A stretch of 5,797 nucleotides of DNA from Lachnospiraceae bacterium UBA3845 (GTDB taxonomy: Bacteria > Bacillota > Clostridia > Lachnospirales > Lachnospiraceae). A program made the position numbers and the translations under genes. A model generated the notes under the pieces. The model was given only the letters and a program-made list of their open reading frames with translations, made no database searches and was not told the origin of the DNA. Below, piece after piece: positions 1-5,797 of the stretch (positions are counted from its first letter, which is position 1; the number at the start of each line of letters is the position of its first letter). The stretch is from positions 5,171 to 10,967 of the forward strand of contig DGHP01000052.1 of NCBI GenBank assembly GCA_002392705.1. The letters run 5' to 3'.

Positions 1-2
1 TG

Positions 3-27
3 CCGGATTGCGGTGGACGGCTTTTTT
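3..27 (+). terminator. Possible right half of an upstream intrinsic terminator
   Basis: GGACGGC at 15-21 is followed at once by TTTTTT at 22-27, the typical right arm and U-tract of an intrinsic terminator. A complementary GCCGTCC arm is not inside the window and would have to lie just before base 1. Only a weak CCG/CGG pairing (3-5 with 11-13) and GCCG/CGGC (2-5 with 18-21) are visible here. If real, it ends the preceding gene and overlaps the -35 region of the promoter. Confidence 0.25.
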
Positions 28-41
28 CAAACTGTTATAAT
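14..41 (+). promoter_or_regulatory. Sigma-A type promoter with extended -10
   Basis: A perfect -10 hexamer TATAAT lies at 36-41, preceded by TG at 33-34 (TGTTATAAT, an extended -10). A partial -35, TGGACG at 14-19, matches TTGACA at four of six positions with a 16-base spacer. A run of six T lies in the spacer. The start of transcription would fall near 48-50, giving a leader of about 80 bases before the ATG at 128. No terminator is visible between the small gene and the Nudix-sbcD-sbcC block, so this promoter may also feed those genes. The match is seen directly; activity is inferred. Confidence 0.72.
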
Positions 42-51
42 GTAAGCGGAA

Positions 52-103
52 AGCGCGCCATAGAAAACGCAGCGCGCTGAAACTGCGGGGCCGCCGGCGC
101 TGC
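52..103 (+). promoter_or_regulatory. Structured 5' leader with two competing hairpins
   Basis: Within the predicted untranslated leader, AGCGCGC (52-58) can pair with GCGCGCT (72-78), seven base pairs around a 13-base loop. GCAGCGC (69-75) can instead pair with GCGCTGC (97-103), also seven base pairs. Both helices use bases 72-75, so they exclude each other. Neither reaches the ribosome binding site AGGGAGG at 113-119. It could be a regulatory leader or an mRNA-stabilising structure; no known riboswitch or T-box signature is recognised. The pairing is seen directly, and a regulatory role is only a possibility. Confidence 0.3.
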
Positions 104-127
104 TGTGGATACAGGGAGGATGGATAT

Positions 128-349
128 ATGGGACTTTTTTCAAAAAAGAAGAAGCCGGACAGCCTGTCTTTTGATCCGGAAAAAGAATATCCGGTGCTGC
201 GCTGCAGCATCTGCAACGGGGAACAGGTCGCCGGTTTCCGGAACCGGGCTACGGGCCATTTTACGGAAGTGACCTTAATCCGCAATGCGCAGGAACTCGA
301 GGAGTTCAAGCAGCGCTGCAATATTACGGAGATTGCGAAGGAGTACTGA
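128..349 (+). CDS. Small CxxC protein of unknown function
   Basis: This 73-residue protein has no function I can name. The start is well supported: ATG at 128 with AGGGAGG at 113-119, eight bases upstream, behind a strong promoter. The N-terminus is short and basic (four lysines at 6-9), with no signal peptide or membrane segment, so it should be cytoplasmic. The core is the stretch RCSICNGEQVAGF (25-37), in which C26 and C29 form a CxxC pair preceding GEQVAGF. A predicted strand follows (TEVTLIR, 46-52) and then an acidic helix ending in the last residues. C64 is a third cysteine. The single CxxC could be half of a zinc site completed by dimerisation or by C64 or H44, or a redox pair. From memory, similar short proteins occur in Lachnospiraceae and some carry the label 'aspartate dehydrogenase'. 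At 73 residues without a Rossmann fold that label cannot be correct. It is followed by an 82-base gap and the Nudix gene on the same strand. Confidence 0.88.
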   Translation: MGLFSKKKKPDSLSFDPEKEYPVLRCSICNGEQVAGFRNRATGHFTEVTLIRNAQELEEFKQRCNITEIAKEY

Positions 350-415
350 GGATCAGCGGATATTGGCAGGGAATTCTGATATATTGCCCGGTGCATGCAG
401 CAGGGATGCGGAATG

Positions 416-422
416 AGGGAGG
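416..422 (+). promoter_or_regulatory. Ribosome binding site fixing the GTG start of the Nudix gene
   Basis: AGGGAGG at 416-422 lies nine bases before the GTG at 432. The next in-frame ATG (495, residue 22) has no purine-rich site in front of it. The strong site therefore decides for the GTG start. Confidence 0.8.
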
Positions 423-431
423 AGAGAAGGG

Positions 432-1034
432 GTGACAGGGAAAGGAGATCTTCGGCTGATAGAAGAAATTGAAAACTACCGGCCTTCCAATGAGATGGAG
501 GAACGGGATAAGGAACTGATTCTCGGCGCCCTTTTAAGGGAAGAGAATGTATTCAGCCGGGAAAACACGCTCTGCCATATGACGGCAAGCGCCTGGATCA
601 CTTCGCCTGACCGGACAAAAGTGCTGATGGCCTACCATAATATCTATGATTCCTGGAGCTGGCTGGGCGGGCATGCGGACGGGGATACGGACCTTCTGCG
701 TGTGGCGCTGAAAGAAGCGAAGGAGGAGTCCGGACTGAGAACGGTGCGGCCGCTCATGAGAGATATTTTTTCCCTGGAGGTTCTGACAGTGGACGGACAC
801 ATGAAAAAGGGGAAATATGTCAGTTCCCATCTGCACCTGAATCTGACCTACCTGCTCGAGGGGGATGACCGGGAAATGGTTCATGCGAAAGAGGATGAGA
901 ACAGGGGCGTACGCTGGTTTTCCCCGGAGGACGCTGTCGCTGCCAGCTCCGAGCCCTGGTTCCGGGAACATATCTATTCCAAGCTGAATGAGAAGCTTTA
1001 TGCATACAGGCTTTTGAAAGAGGCAAAGCGATGA
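432..1034 (+). CDS. Nudix family hydrolase
   Basis: This 200-residue cytoplasmic protein should be a Mg-dependent hydrolase of a nucleoside diphosphate linked to another group. The substrate cannot be assigned. An N-terminal helical part (about 1-45) leads into a Nudix fold: strands around 49-57 and 63-68, then the Nudix box from G80 to L102, then a beta/alpha C-terminal part with RWFSPEDA at 161-168, typical of the segment after the box in this superfamily. The box aligns as G-x5-T-x7-K-E-x2-E-E-x-G-L. The metal-binding core E95, E98 and E99 is kept. The first conserved Glu is T86, and the Arg of the RE pair is K94. The GGHADGD motif (79-85) and the SWSWLGG lead-in resemble a Firmicutes Nudix subgroup that I know only as unassigned Nudix hydrolases. 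The GTG start is chosen for its strong binding site. The stop overlaps the sbcD start by four bases (ATGA), so the two are probably co-translated. Co-transcription with the repair genes hints at nucleotide-pool or DNA-end clean-up, but this is inference only. Confidence 0.92.
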   Translation: MTGKGDLRLIEEIENYRPSNEMEERDKELILGALLREENVFSRENTLCHMTASAWITSPDRTKVLMAYHNIYDSWSWLGGHADGDTDLLRVALKEAKEESGLRTVRPLMRDIFSLEVLTVDGHMKKGKYVSSHLHLNLTYLLEGDDREMVHAKEDENRGVRWFSPEDAVAASSEPWFREHIYSKLNEKLYAYRLLKEAKR

Positions 1035-2188
1035 GACTGCTTCACATATCGGACCTGCATCTGGGCAGGTCGCTGGCAGAGTATGATCTGAAGGAAGACC
1101 AGGAATATATCCTCAGACAGATCATCTCGATCGCCGAAGAAAAAAAGGCGGACGCCGTCCTGATCGCGGGGGACGTCTATGACCGGCCGGTTCCAAGCGA
1201 ATGGGCGGTAGCCCTTTTTGACCGCTTCCTCTCCGGGCTCTCGGACCGGGGCTTCAGGATATTTGTCATTTCCGGAAACCATGATTCCGATGAGCGGCTG
1301 AATTTCGGCAGCAGCCTGCTGAAAGCGCGGAATGTTTTTATCTCCGCGAAATACGAAGGGAAGCTGCAGTGGGAGAGCTTCATGGATTCTCTGGGTGAGG
1401 TCCGGATTTATCTGCTTCCCTTTGTGAAGGCTTCGCAGGTGCGGCATTTCTTTCCGGATGAAAAGATCGAGACATATGAGGACGCGGTCCGGGTGGTTCT
1501 TGCCCGCGGCGGGATCGATCCCTCCGCGCGGAACATTCTTGTGGCTCATCAGTTCGTAACCGGTTCAGGAGGCGGGGTCAGTCTCAGCGGCTCGGAGAGC
1601 AGCGCCGTGCGGAATGTCGGCCTGGTGGAGCAGATCTCCTTTTCCTGTTTCGACGCCTTTGACTATACTGCGCTCGGGCATATTCATTCCGCCCAGCAGG
1701 TGGGGCGCAGGGAAGTGCGCTACGCCGGATCGCCTCTGAAGTATTCCCTGAGCGAGGAGAGAGGGGAAAAATCGGTGACATTTGCCGAGATTAAGGGAAA
1801 GGGCGATGTCAGCATCGAGACCATCCCCCTGCGGCCGCTCCGGGATCTGAGGCATCTTAAAGGAAAGATGAAGCAGCTGCTCAGCGATGAGTATGTTTCG
1901 GATACGGATGATTATATCTACGCGACCCTGACGGATGAGGAACTGATCGACGACGCCATGGGGATTTTCCGGAGATACTATCCCAGGACGGTGCGGATCG
2001 ATTACGACAACAGCCATACCCGGGAGATTTCAGACTCGGTCTTTTCCCCGGCAGAGGAGGAAAAGAGTTTTTCCGCCCTGATTTCGGAATTCTATCATGA
2101 GATGTACGGATGCCCGATCTCGGAGGAAGAGCTGAGGGAGGTCCTGGAAGTGGCCAGGGAGGCGGGGGTGAGCGATGAAACCGATTAA
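1031..2188 (+). CDS. sbcD: SbcCD nuclease subunit SbcD (Mre11-like phosphoesterase)
   Basis: SbcD is the nuclease subunit of the SbcCD complex, with Mn-dependent 3'-5' exonuclease and endonuclease activity on hairpins, stalled forks and blocked ends. All metallophosphoesterase motifs are present: DLHLG (8-12, with D8 and H10), GDVYDR (47-52, with D48), GNHD (82-85, with N83 and H84), VAHQF (171-175, with H173) and GHIH (216-219). The segment YAGSPLKYSLSE (231-242) is characteristic of SbcD, and residues from about 270 on form the C-terminal capping and SbcC-binding part. At 385 residues the length is normal for the family. ATG at 1031 overlaps the Nudix stop by four bases. The site in front (AAGAGG, 1018-1023) is modest, so translation probably depends on coupling. 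The end overlaps sbcC by 14 bases. No frameshift or missing catalytic residue is seen. Confidence 0.97.
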   Translation: MRLLHISDLHLGRSLAEYDLKEDQEYILRQIISIAEEKKADAVLIAGDVYDRPVPSEWAVALFDRFLSGLSDRGFRIFVISGNHDSDERLNFGSSLLKARNVFISAKYEGKLQWESFMDSLGEVRIYLLPFVKASQVRHFFPDEKIETYEDAVRVVLARGGIDPSARNILVAHQFVTGSGGGVSLSGSESSAVRNVGLVEQISFSCFDAFDYTALGHIHSAQQVGRREVRYAGSPLKYSLSEERGEKSVTFAEIKGKGDVSIETIPLRPLRDLRHLKGKMKQLLSDEYVSDTDDYIYATLTDEELIDDAMGIFRRYYPRTVRIDYDNSHTREISDSVFSPAEEEKSFSALISEFYHEMYGCPISEEELREVLEVAREAGVSDETD

Positions 2189-5100
2189 ACTGGTACTTTC
2201 CGCTTTCGGACCCTACGCGGACAGGGCTCCGGACATTGATTTTGAGCAGTTCTACGAAAAAGGCCTCTTCCTGATCTCCGGTGATACGGGCGCGGGAAAA
2301 ACCACGATCTTTGACGCGGTCTGCTACGCCCTCTTCGGGGAGGTGAGCGGCAGTTACCGGAAAACACAGAATCTGCGGTCGGAGTACGCGAAGCCGGAAA
2401 CAGAGAGCTTTGTGGAGTTCACTTTCTCCCACCAGGGGAAAATCTGGAAGATCCGCCGCACCCCGGTCTATGAGCGGCCCAAGCTGCGCGGTGAAGGTGT
2501 GATCACTAAAAATGAAACCGCCATCCTGCAGTGCTCTTCTGAACCGCCGACGGAGGGCGTGAAAAGTGTAAATGCCGCGGTCACGGAGCTGCTCGGCATC
2601 AGCGCCAGGCAGTTCAAGCAGATCGTGATGATTGCCCAGGGAGAATTCTGGAATCTGCTGAACGCCTCGACAAAAGAGAGAACGTCAATCCTCAGGACGA
2701 TCTTCATGACAGAGGGCTACAACCGTATGGAAGGCCTTCTGAAAGAGCGCATGAACAGGAGCTTTATGCAGAAGTCTGATCTGGAGAAAAGCATCCTGCA
2801 GCATTTCAGGGATGTGAAGGCGGGGGAGAACAGCGCCTTTGCAAAAGAGCTGGAATGGAATCAGAACATGGAGAACGGGAATAGGTTCCGGCTCGATGAT
2901 CTGCTGTCTCTGATCGGCAGAATCTGCCGGGAAGACCAGGAAGAATCCATGCAGCTTAAAGAAAAGCTGAAGGAGGAGGAGCGCCTTCTGTCAGAACTGG
3001 TCAGGGCTGTCACGACGGCGCAGGCGGACAATGCCCTCCTGGATGAGCTGGAGAAGCTTTCCGCCGAAAAGGCGGCACTGGACGGCCGCAGGGCGGAGAT
3101 GGAAGCACTCTCTGAGACCCTGCAGCTCAGGAAGAAAGCCTCTTATTATGTAAAAGCGGATTATGACCGCTGGAAGGCAGAAGAAAAGGCGCTTAAGCAG
3201 GCGCAGCTGCAGCTGAGAGAGAAGAAGGATCTCCTTCCGGATGCGGAGCGCAGCTGTGTCCTTGCGGAGTCCGGACTGGAGAAGGCCCTGGCGGGGGAAG
3301 CGGAAGAAAAAAGACTTGCCGCGAAGATCGCCCTGATCGATGGCGACAGGGAGCGGTACGAAGAGCGGGAACGCCTGATAGAGAGACAGGAAGTCCTCCT
3401 TCATGAGGCGGAGGCTTTTGCCGGGGAAGAACTGCAGCTGAAGGAAAGGGAGGAAGCGCTCGGCAGAAAGATTCTTTTCCTGAAAAATGAAATCGCGTCC
3501 CGGCAGGATGCCCCGGCCGCTCTTGAGAAAGTGAGGGGCAGGAAGGAAAAACTGGAAGGCCTGCGGGCGGAAATCGGAGAAATCTTCGGCCGGGACATTC
3601 CTGCCTTTAAAAAACTTCAGAAGGAAAGAGACAGCCTGCAGAAGCGTTTTCTTGCCAGCCGGGAAAAATATGAGAGAGCCGGCCGTGAGGCGGAAGAGGG
3701 GGAGAAACTGCTGGAGAATTCCAGAGCCGGTATCCTGGCCTCCGCCCTCAGGGAAGGAGAACCCTGCCCGGTGTGCGGTTCCATCCATCATCCCGCGCCG
3801 GCGGCGCTGCCGGAACATTCCATCAGCGAAGAAGAGATGAAAGCCCTGACAGATGCGGAAGAGAAGGCCCGCGCCGCGAAGGACGCGGCCCTGACTGCCG
3901 CCGAGCTGGCAAAAAACCGCTGTCTGGACGCGGAGAGCCGTCTGTCGGAGCGAATCGGGAAATGCCTTTTAAATGAGCTGTATGCGGCACCCGCTGCGGG
4001 TAAAAATCCGGAGACTGCAGAGGAGGTCCTCCTTGAGGCGGAGAGATCTTTTACGGAGAAAGCCCTGCAGGAGGCGGGGGCTCTTCTGAAGCAGCTGCAG
4101 AAGGACTGTGAAATCCTGCAGAAGTCGCGGGAGAGCCTGGAATCGGCAGCAGGAAAAGAGACGCTGGAGCTTTCGGAACAGAAGACGGCCTTTGAGCAGA
4201 AGAAGAGCCGGAATGAGAAGGAGCGTGCCTTAGCCGGGGCAGCCCTGTCCAGGCTGGAAACACTGCCTTATAAAAGCCTGAAAGAGGCTGAAAAGGCGGG
4301 AAAACAGGCTGAGCAGGCAGCCGGACAGATCCGGACAGAGATTGAAAAAGCCAGAAAGTTCAGGGATGCCGCGCTGAAAGAACGGACAGAGCTTCAGTCT
4401 GCGATCCGGGTTCTGGAGAAGGCCGCGGAGGACGCAGGAGAGAGAGAAAAAGCGCTGCAGGCCGCATTCCGGAAGGCTCTTTTGGAGAACAGCTTTTCAG
4501 ATGAGGCGATGTTCCTGGACTATGCCGCAGGACAGAAGCAGATCGTGGAGGACGAGAAGACTTTAAAGAATTATGATGAGCTGGTGAAAACCAATGAAGT
4601 CCGTCTGGAAAAAGCCAGAGAGGGCGCCGAAGGGAAACAGCGCGCCGATCTTGCTGCCCTGAGCGCGCAGCGGGATGAGCAGAAGGAAAAGGTTGAAGTG
4701 GTTCGCAGGGAGAAAAACCTGACGGACAACCGGCTGGAGCTGAACCGCAGCAAGGAGAGCAGGATCCGGGAGCTGAAGGAACAGCTGGCCGGGGCTCTGA
4801 ATCAATATACGGTAGAAGCAAGGCTGTATAAGCTGGTGAAGGGGGATATCAGCGGAAAAGAGAAGATCACCCTGGAGCAGTACCTGCAGGGTGCCGGGTT
4901 TGACCGGATTATCGCCGCCGCGAACCGGCGGCTGCAGCCCATGAGTGAAGGGCAGTATGAGCTTTTCCGCAGGAAAGAGGCCGGAGGAAGACAGAGCGGC
5001 ACCTTCCTGGATCTGGAGGTGCTGGACAATTTCACCGGCCGCCGCAGGCCGGTCAGCAGTCTGTCGGGCGGCGAGAGCTTCAAAGCATCCCTGAGCCTGG

Positions 5101-5357
5101 CGCTCGGTCTGTCCGACACGGTTTCTTCCGGCGCGGGAGGCATCCAGATGGACGCCCTTTTCATCGACGAAGGCTTCGGGACCCTGGACCGCCGTTCGAT
5201 CGAGAGCGCCATGGAGATCCTGACAGGTCTTACCGGGGCGGGCAAGCTGGTCGGCGTGATCAGCCATCGCGAAGAACTCATGGAAAATATTCCCCGGCAG
5301 ATCCGGATCACGAAGACCCGGGAAGGCAGCAGGATCTGCTTCAGCGACGGAGAGTGA
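2175..5357 (+). CDS. sbcC: SbcCD nuclease subunit SbcC (Rad50-like SMC ATPase)
   Basis: SbcC is the ATPase subunit that clamps DNA and gates the SbcD nuclease. The N-terminal half-ATPase holds Walker A GDTGAGKTT (36-44) and the Q-loop in VMIAQGEF (151-158, Q155). A long, charged Glu/Lys/Leu-rich coiled coil runs from about 180 to 520. The zinc hook CPVC (C531 and C534, followed by GSIHHP) is where two SbcC molecules join. The returning coil spans about 550-880. The C-terminal half-ATPase carries the ABC signature LSGGESFK (963-970), Walker B LFIDEGFG (995-1002, with E999), the D-loop TLD (1003-1005) and the H-loop VISH (1028-1031). At 1060 residues it is close to the usual bacterial length, and no part is missing. 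ATG at 2175 lies 12 bases after GGAGG (2158-2162) and 14 bases inside sbcD, so the two should be made together in matched amounts. No U-rich terminator for this strand follows closely; the hairpin at 5439-5474 may serve. Confidence 0.97.
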   Translation: MKPIKLVLSAFGPYADRAPDIDFEQFYEKGLFLISGDTGAGKTTIFDAVCYALFGEVSGSYRKTQNLRSEYAKPETESFVEFTFSHQGKIWKIRRTPVYERPKLRGEGVITKNETAILQCSSEPPTEGVKSVNAAVTELLGISARQFKQIVMIAQGEFWNLLNASTKERTSILRTIFMTEGYNRMEGLLKERMNRSFMQKSDLEKSILQHFRDVKAGENSAFAKELEWNQNMENGNRFRLDDLLSLIGRICREDQEESMQLKEKLKEEERLLSELVRAVTTAQADNALLDELEKLSAEKAALDGRRAEMEALSETLQLRKKASYYVKADYDRWKAEEKALKQAQLQLREKKDLLPDAERSCVLAESGLEKALAGEAEEKRLAAKIALIDGDRERYEERERLIERQEVLLHEAEAFAGEELQLKEREEALGRKILFLKNEIASRQDAPAALEKVRGRKEKLEGLRAEIGEIFGRDIPAFKKLQKERDSLQKRFLASREKYERAGREAEEGEKLLENSRAGILASALREGEPCPVCGSIHHPAPAALPEHSISEEEMKALTDAEEKARAAKDAALTAAELAKNRCLDAESRLSERIGKCLLNELYAAPAAGKNPETAEEVLLEAERSFTEKALQEAGALLKQLQKDCEILQKSRESLESAAGKETLELSEQKTAFEQKKSRNEKERALAGAALSRLETLPYKSLKEAEKAGKQAEQAAGQIRTEIEKARKFRDAALKERTELQSAIRVLEKAAEDAGEREKALQAAFRKALLENSFSDEAMFLDYAAGQKQIVEDEKTLKNYDELVKTNEVRLEKAREGAEGKQRADLAALSAQRDEQKEKVEVVRREKNLTDNRLELNRSKESRIRELKEQLAGALNQYTVEARLYKLVKGDISGKEKITLEQYLQGAGFDRIIAAANRRLQPMSEGQYELFRRKEAGGRQSGTFLDLEVLDNFTGRRRPVSSLSGGESFKASLSLALGLSDTVSSGAGGIQMDALFIDEGFGTLDRRSIESAMEILTGLTGAGKLVGVISHREELMENIPRQIRITKTREGSRICFSDGE

Positions 5358-5438
5358 GAAGCATTCTCCCCCGCAGCTGCGTTCTGCCGTTTCCAGTGTT
5401 CCAGAAGCGGTCATTCAGAATCAATCAGACATGCAAAA
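5358..5438. other. Non-coding spacer after sbcC
   Basis: These 81 bases hold nothing I can call. A five-pair hairpin (5356-5360 with 5364-5368) sits on the sbcC stop and a palindrome CGCAGCTGCG lies at 5372-5381. Neither is followed by a U-tract. Confidence 0.6.
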
Positions 5439-5474
5439 AAGATCCCCTGACTGATCAGACGGTCAGGGGATCTT
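5439..5474 (-). terminator. Intrinsic terminator, best on the minus strand, possibly bidirectional
   Basis: Bases 5439-5453 pair with 5460-5474 in a stem of 15 pairs, one of them a T-G wobble, around the loop ATCAGA. The perfect core is GATCCCCTGAC (5441-5451) with GTCAGGGGATC (5462-5472). Read on the minus strand the stem runs directly into six T (complement of 5435-5440), the classic form, so it should end transcription arriving from the right. Read on the plus strand the tract after the stem is only TCTTCGCTGTT, so termination after sbcC would be weaker. Its place between two converging genes fits a shared terminator. Confidence 0.85.
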
Positions 5475-5508
5475 CGCTGTTCCGGATACTGCCTTATTCT
5501 GAATTACA

Positions 5509-5652
5509 GCTTTGAGTGCGTAATACGCTCAAAGCCGCGTGCTGCGCGGCTTGCAAAGCAAGCCTTCCGCTGCACAGCACTGCGTCTGCGCTGCCGCTTC
5601 GGTCGGCGCTGTTATCTAAACGAACGTCCACTGGACGTTCAGCGACCGTCGG
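5509..5652. repeat. Cluster of nested palindromes, candidate interspersed repeat
   Basis: Five inverted repeats are packed into about 140 bases. A: GCTTTGAG 5509-5516 with 5528-5535. B: AAGCCGCG 5532-5539 with 5545-5552. C: GGCTTGC 5548-5554 with 5558-5564, loop AAA. D: 5588-5596 with 5600-5609, one bulged T. E: GAACGTCC 5622-5629 with GGACGTTC 5633-5640, loop ACT. B shares bases with both A and C, so either A plus C or B alone can form. D competes with a longer stem in which 5600-5603 and 5607-5611 pair with 5640-5648 around E. There is no convincing gene in it. The density of stems and the position directly after a stop codon resemble REP- or MITE-like elements. Whether it recurs elsewhere cannot be seen in one window; no second copy lies here. 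Confidence 0.5.
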
Positions 5653-5657
5653 AGCTC

Positions 5658-5797
5658 TCAATCTGCAGGGTCCATATGGCCGTCCCGGTACATGGAGAAG
5701 CGGTCCATGGGATAGTTTTTCAGATTGTCCAGAATCTTCCGGCCGTCCGCCTTTTTCAGAAGTGCGGTTCTCGCGCGGAGGATTTCATTCTCCGTCT
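5658..5797 (-). CDS. C-terminal end of an unidentified protein (partial)
   Basis: A frame open from the right edge on the minus strand ends at TGA (complement of 5658-5660) and gives 45 residues, from TENEILRART to DGHMDPAD. The start lies beyond the window. The visible part begins as a charged helix (EILRARTALLKKADGRKILDN), followed by a segment with NYPMDRFSMYRDGHMDPAD. I do not recognise the family. Support for it being real comes from codon use like the neighbouring genes (CTG, AAG, GAC, CGG/CGC) and from a minus-strand terminator with a T-tract about 185 bases after the stop. It converges on sbcC. The opposite frame is also open here but lacks any start signal. Confidence 0.7.
   Translation of the reverse strand, partial: TENEILRARTALLKKADGRKILDNLKNYPMDRFSMYRDGHMDPAD

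Noticed and set aside
363..385. Possible promoter in the gap before the Nudix gene (TTGGCA at 363-368, TATATT at 380-385)
   Set aside because: The spacer is only 11 bases, too short for a sigma-A promoter, and no better pairing was found.
998..1549. Minus-strand open frame of 183 codons antisense to sbcD
   Set aside because: It covers the catalytic motifs of sbcD on the other strand and has no start signal or family resemblance.
3765..3776. CPVC motif in the middle of sbcC as a sign of a separate zinc-finger gene or fusion
   Set aside because: It is the normal zinc hook of SbcC/Rad50, located at the turn of the coiled coil as expected.
2991..3818. Minus-strand open frame of 275 codons antisense to the sbcC coiled coil
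   Set aside because: It is opposite a verified gene. The Leu/Phe-rich product is what results from reading Glu/Lys-rich codons backwards.
2521..4940. CTGCAG occurs 13 times in sbcC, far above chance
   Set aside because: Twelve of the thirteen are in-frame CTG CAG codons for Leu-Gln, most of them in the coiled coil, so preferred codons and heptad composition explain them without any DNA-level signal.
5356..5368. Small hairpin GAGAA-GCA-TTCTC on the sbcC stop codon
   Set aside because: It has only five pairs and no U-tract, which is too weak to call a terminator.
4563..5414. Long minus-strand open frame of 283 codons antisense to sbcC
   Set aside because: It lies wholly opposite the conserved C-terminal ATPase half of sbcC, has no ribosome binding site or recognisable domain, and its composition is that of a complement of GC-rich coding DNA.
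5502..5797. Plus-strand frame without stops running through the palindrome cluster to the window edge (containing CRFGRRCYLNERPLDVQRPSEL)
   Set aside because: There is no start codon with a binding site, the product is Arg/Cys-rich low-plausibility sequence, and its right part is antisense to the minus-strand gene. It is better seen as repeat DNA that happens to be open.

Overview
The window reads as a piece of chromosome from a moderately GC-rich member of the Clostridia, most likely Lachnospiraceae-like. This is inferred from purine-rich AGGGAGG ribosome binding sites, the sbcD-sbcC layout, the style of the small CxxC protein and of the Nudix protein, and sigma-A type promoter spacing. The genus cannot be fixed from the sequence. 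Nothing indicates a prophage, plasmid, transposase, CRISPR array or RNA gene.

Layout. Bases 1-127 hold a strong promoter (extended -10 TATAAT at 36-41) and a short GC-rich leader with competing hairpins. This drives a 73-residue protein of unknown function with a CxxC pair (128-349). After an 82-base gap with no visible terminator comes a three-gene block with overlapping ends: a GTG-started Nudix hydrolase (432-1034), sbcD (1031-2188, 4-base ATGA overlap) and sbcC (2175-5357, 14-base overlap). The block ends in a 300-base intergenic region. That region holds a strong hairpin whose U-tract serves the minus strand, then a dense set of nested palindromes resembling an interspersed repeat. A gene entering from the right on the minus strand ends at 5658; only its last 45 residues are visible.

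Function. SbcD (Mn-dependent phosphoesterase nuclease) and SbcC (Rad50-like ATPase with a CPVC zinc hook) form the SbcCD complex, which cleaves hairpins and processes DNA ends. Both subunits carry every expected motif and look intact. The Nudix protein is tied to them by overlap, which suggests co-translation and possibly a role in nucleotide or nucleotide-derivative clean-up, but its substrate cannot be read from sequence and its Nudix box departs from consensus at two places. The window is mostly ordinary housekeeping DNA. The points most worth a second look are the palindrome cluster at 5509-5652, the altered Nudix box and its coupling to sbcD, the conserved-looking CxxC micro-protein and its structured leader. 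No clearly new system was found.
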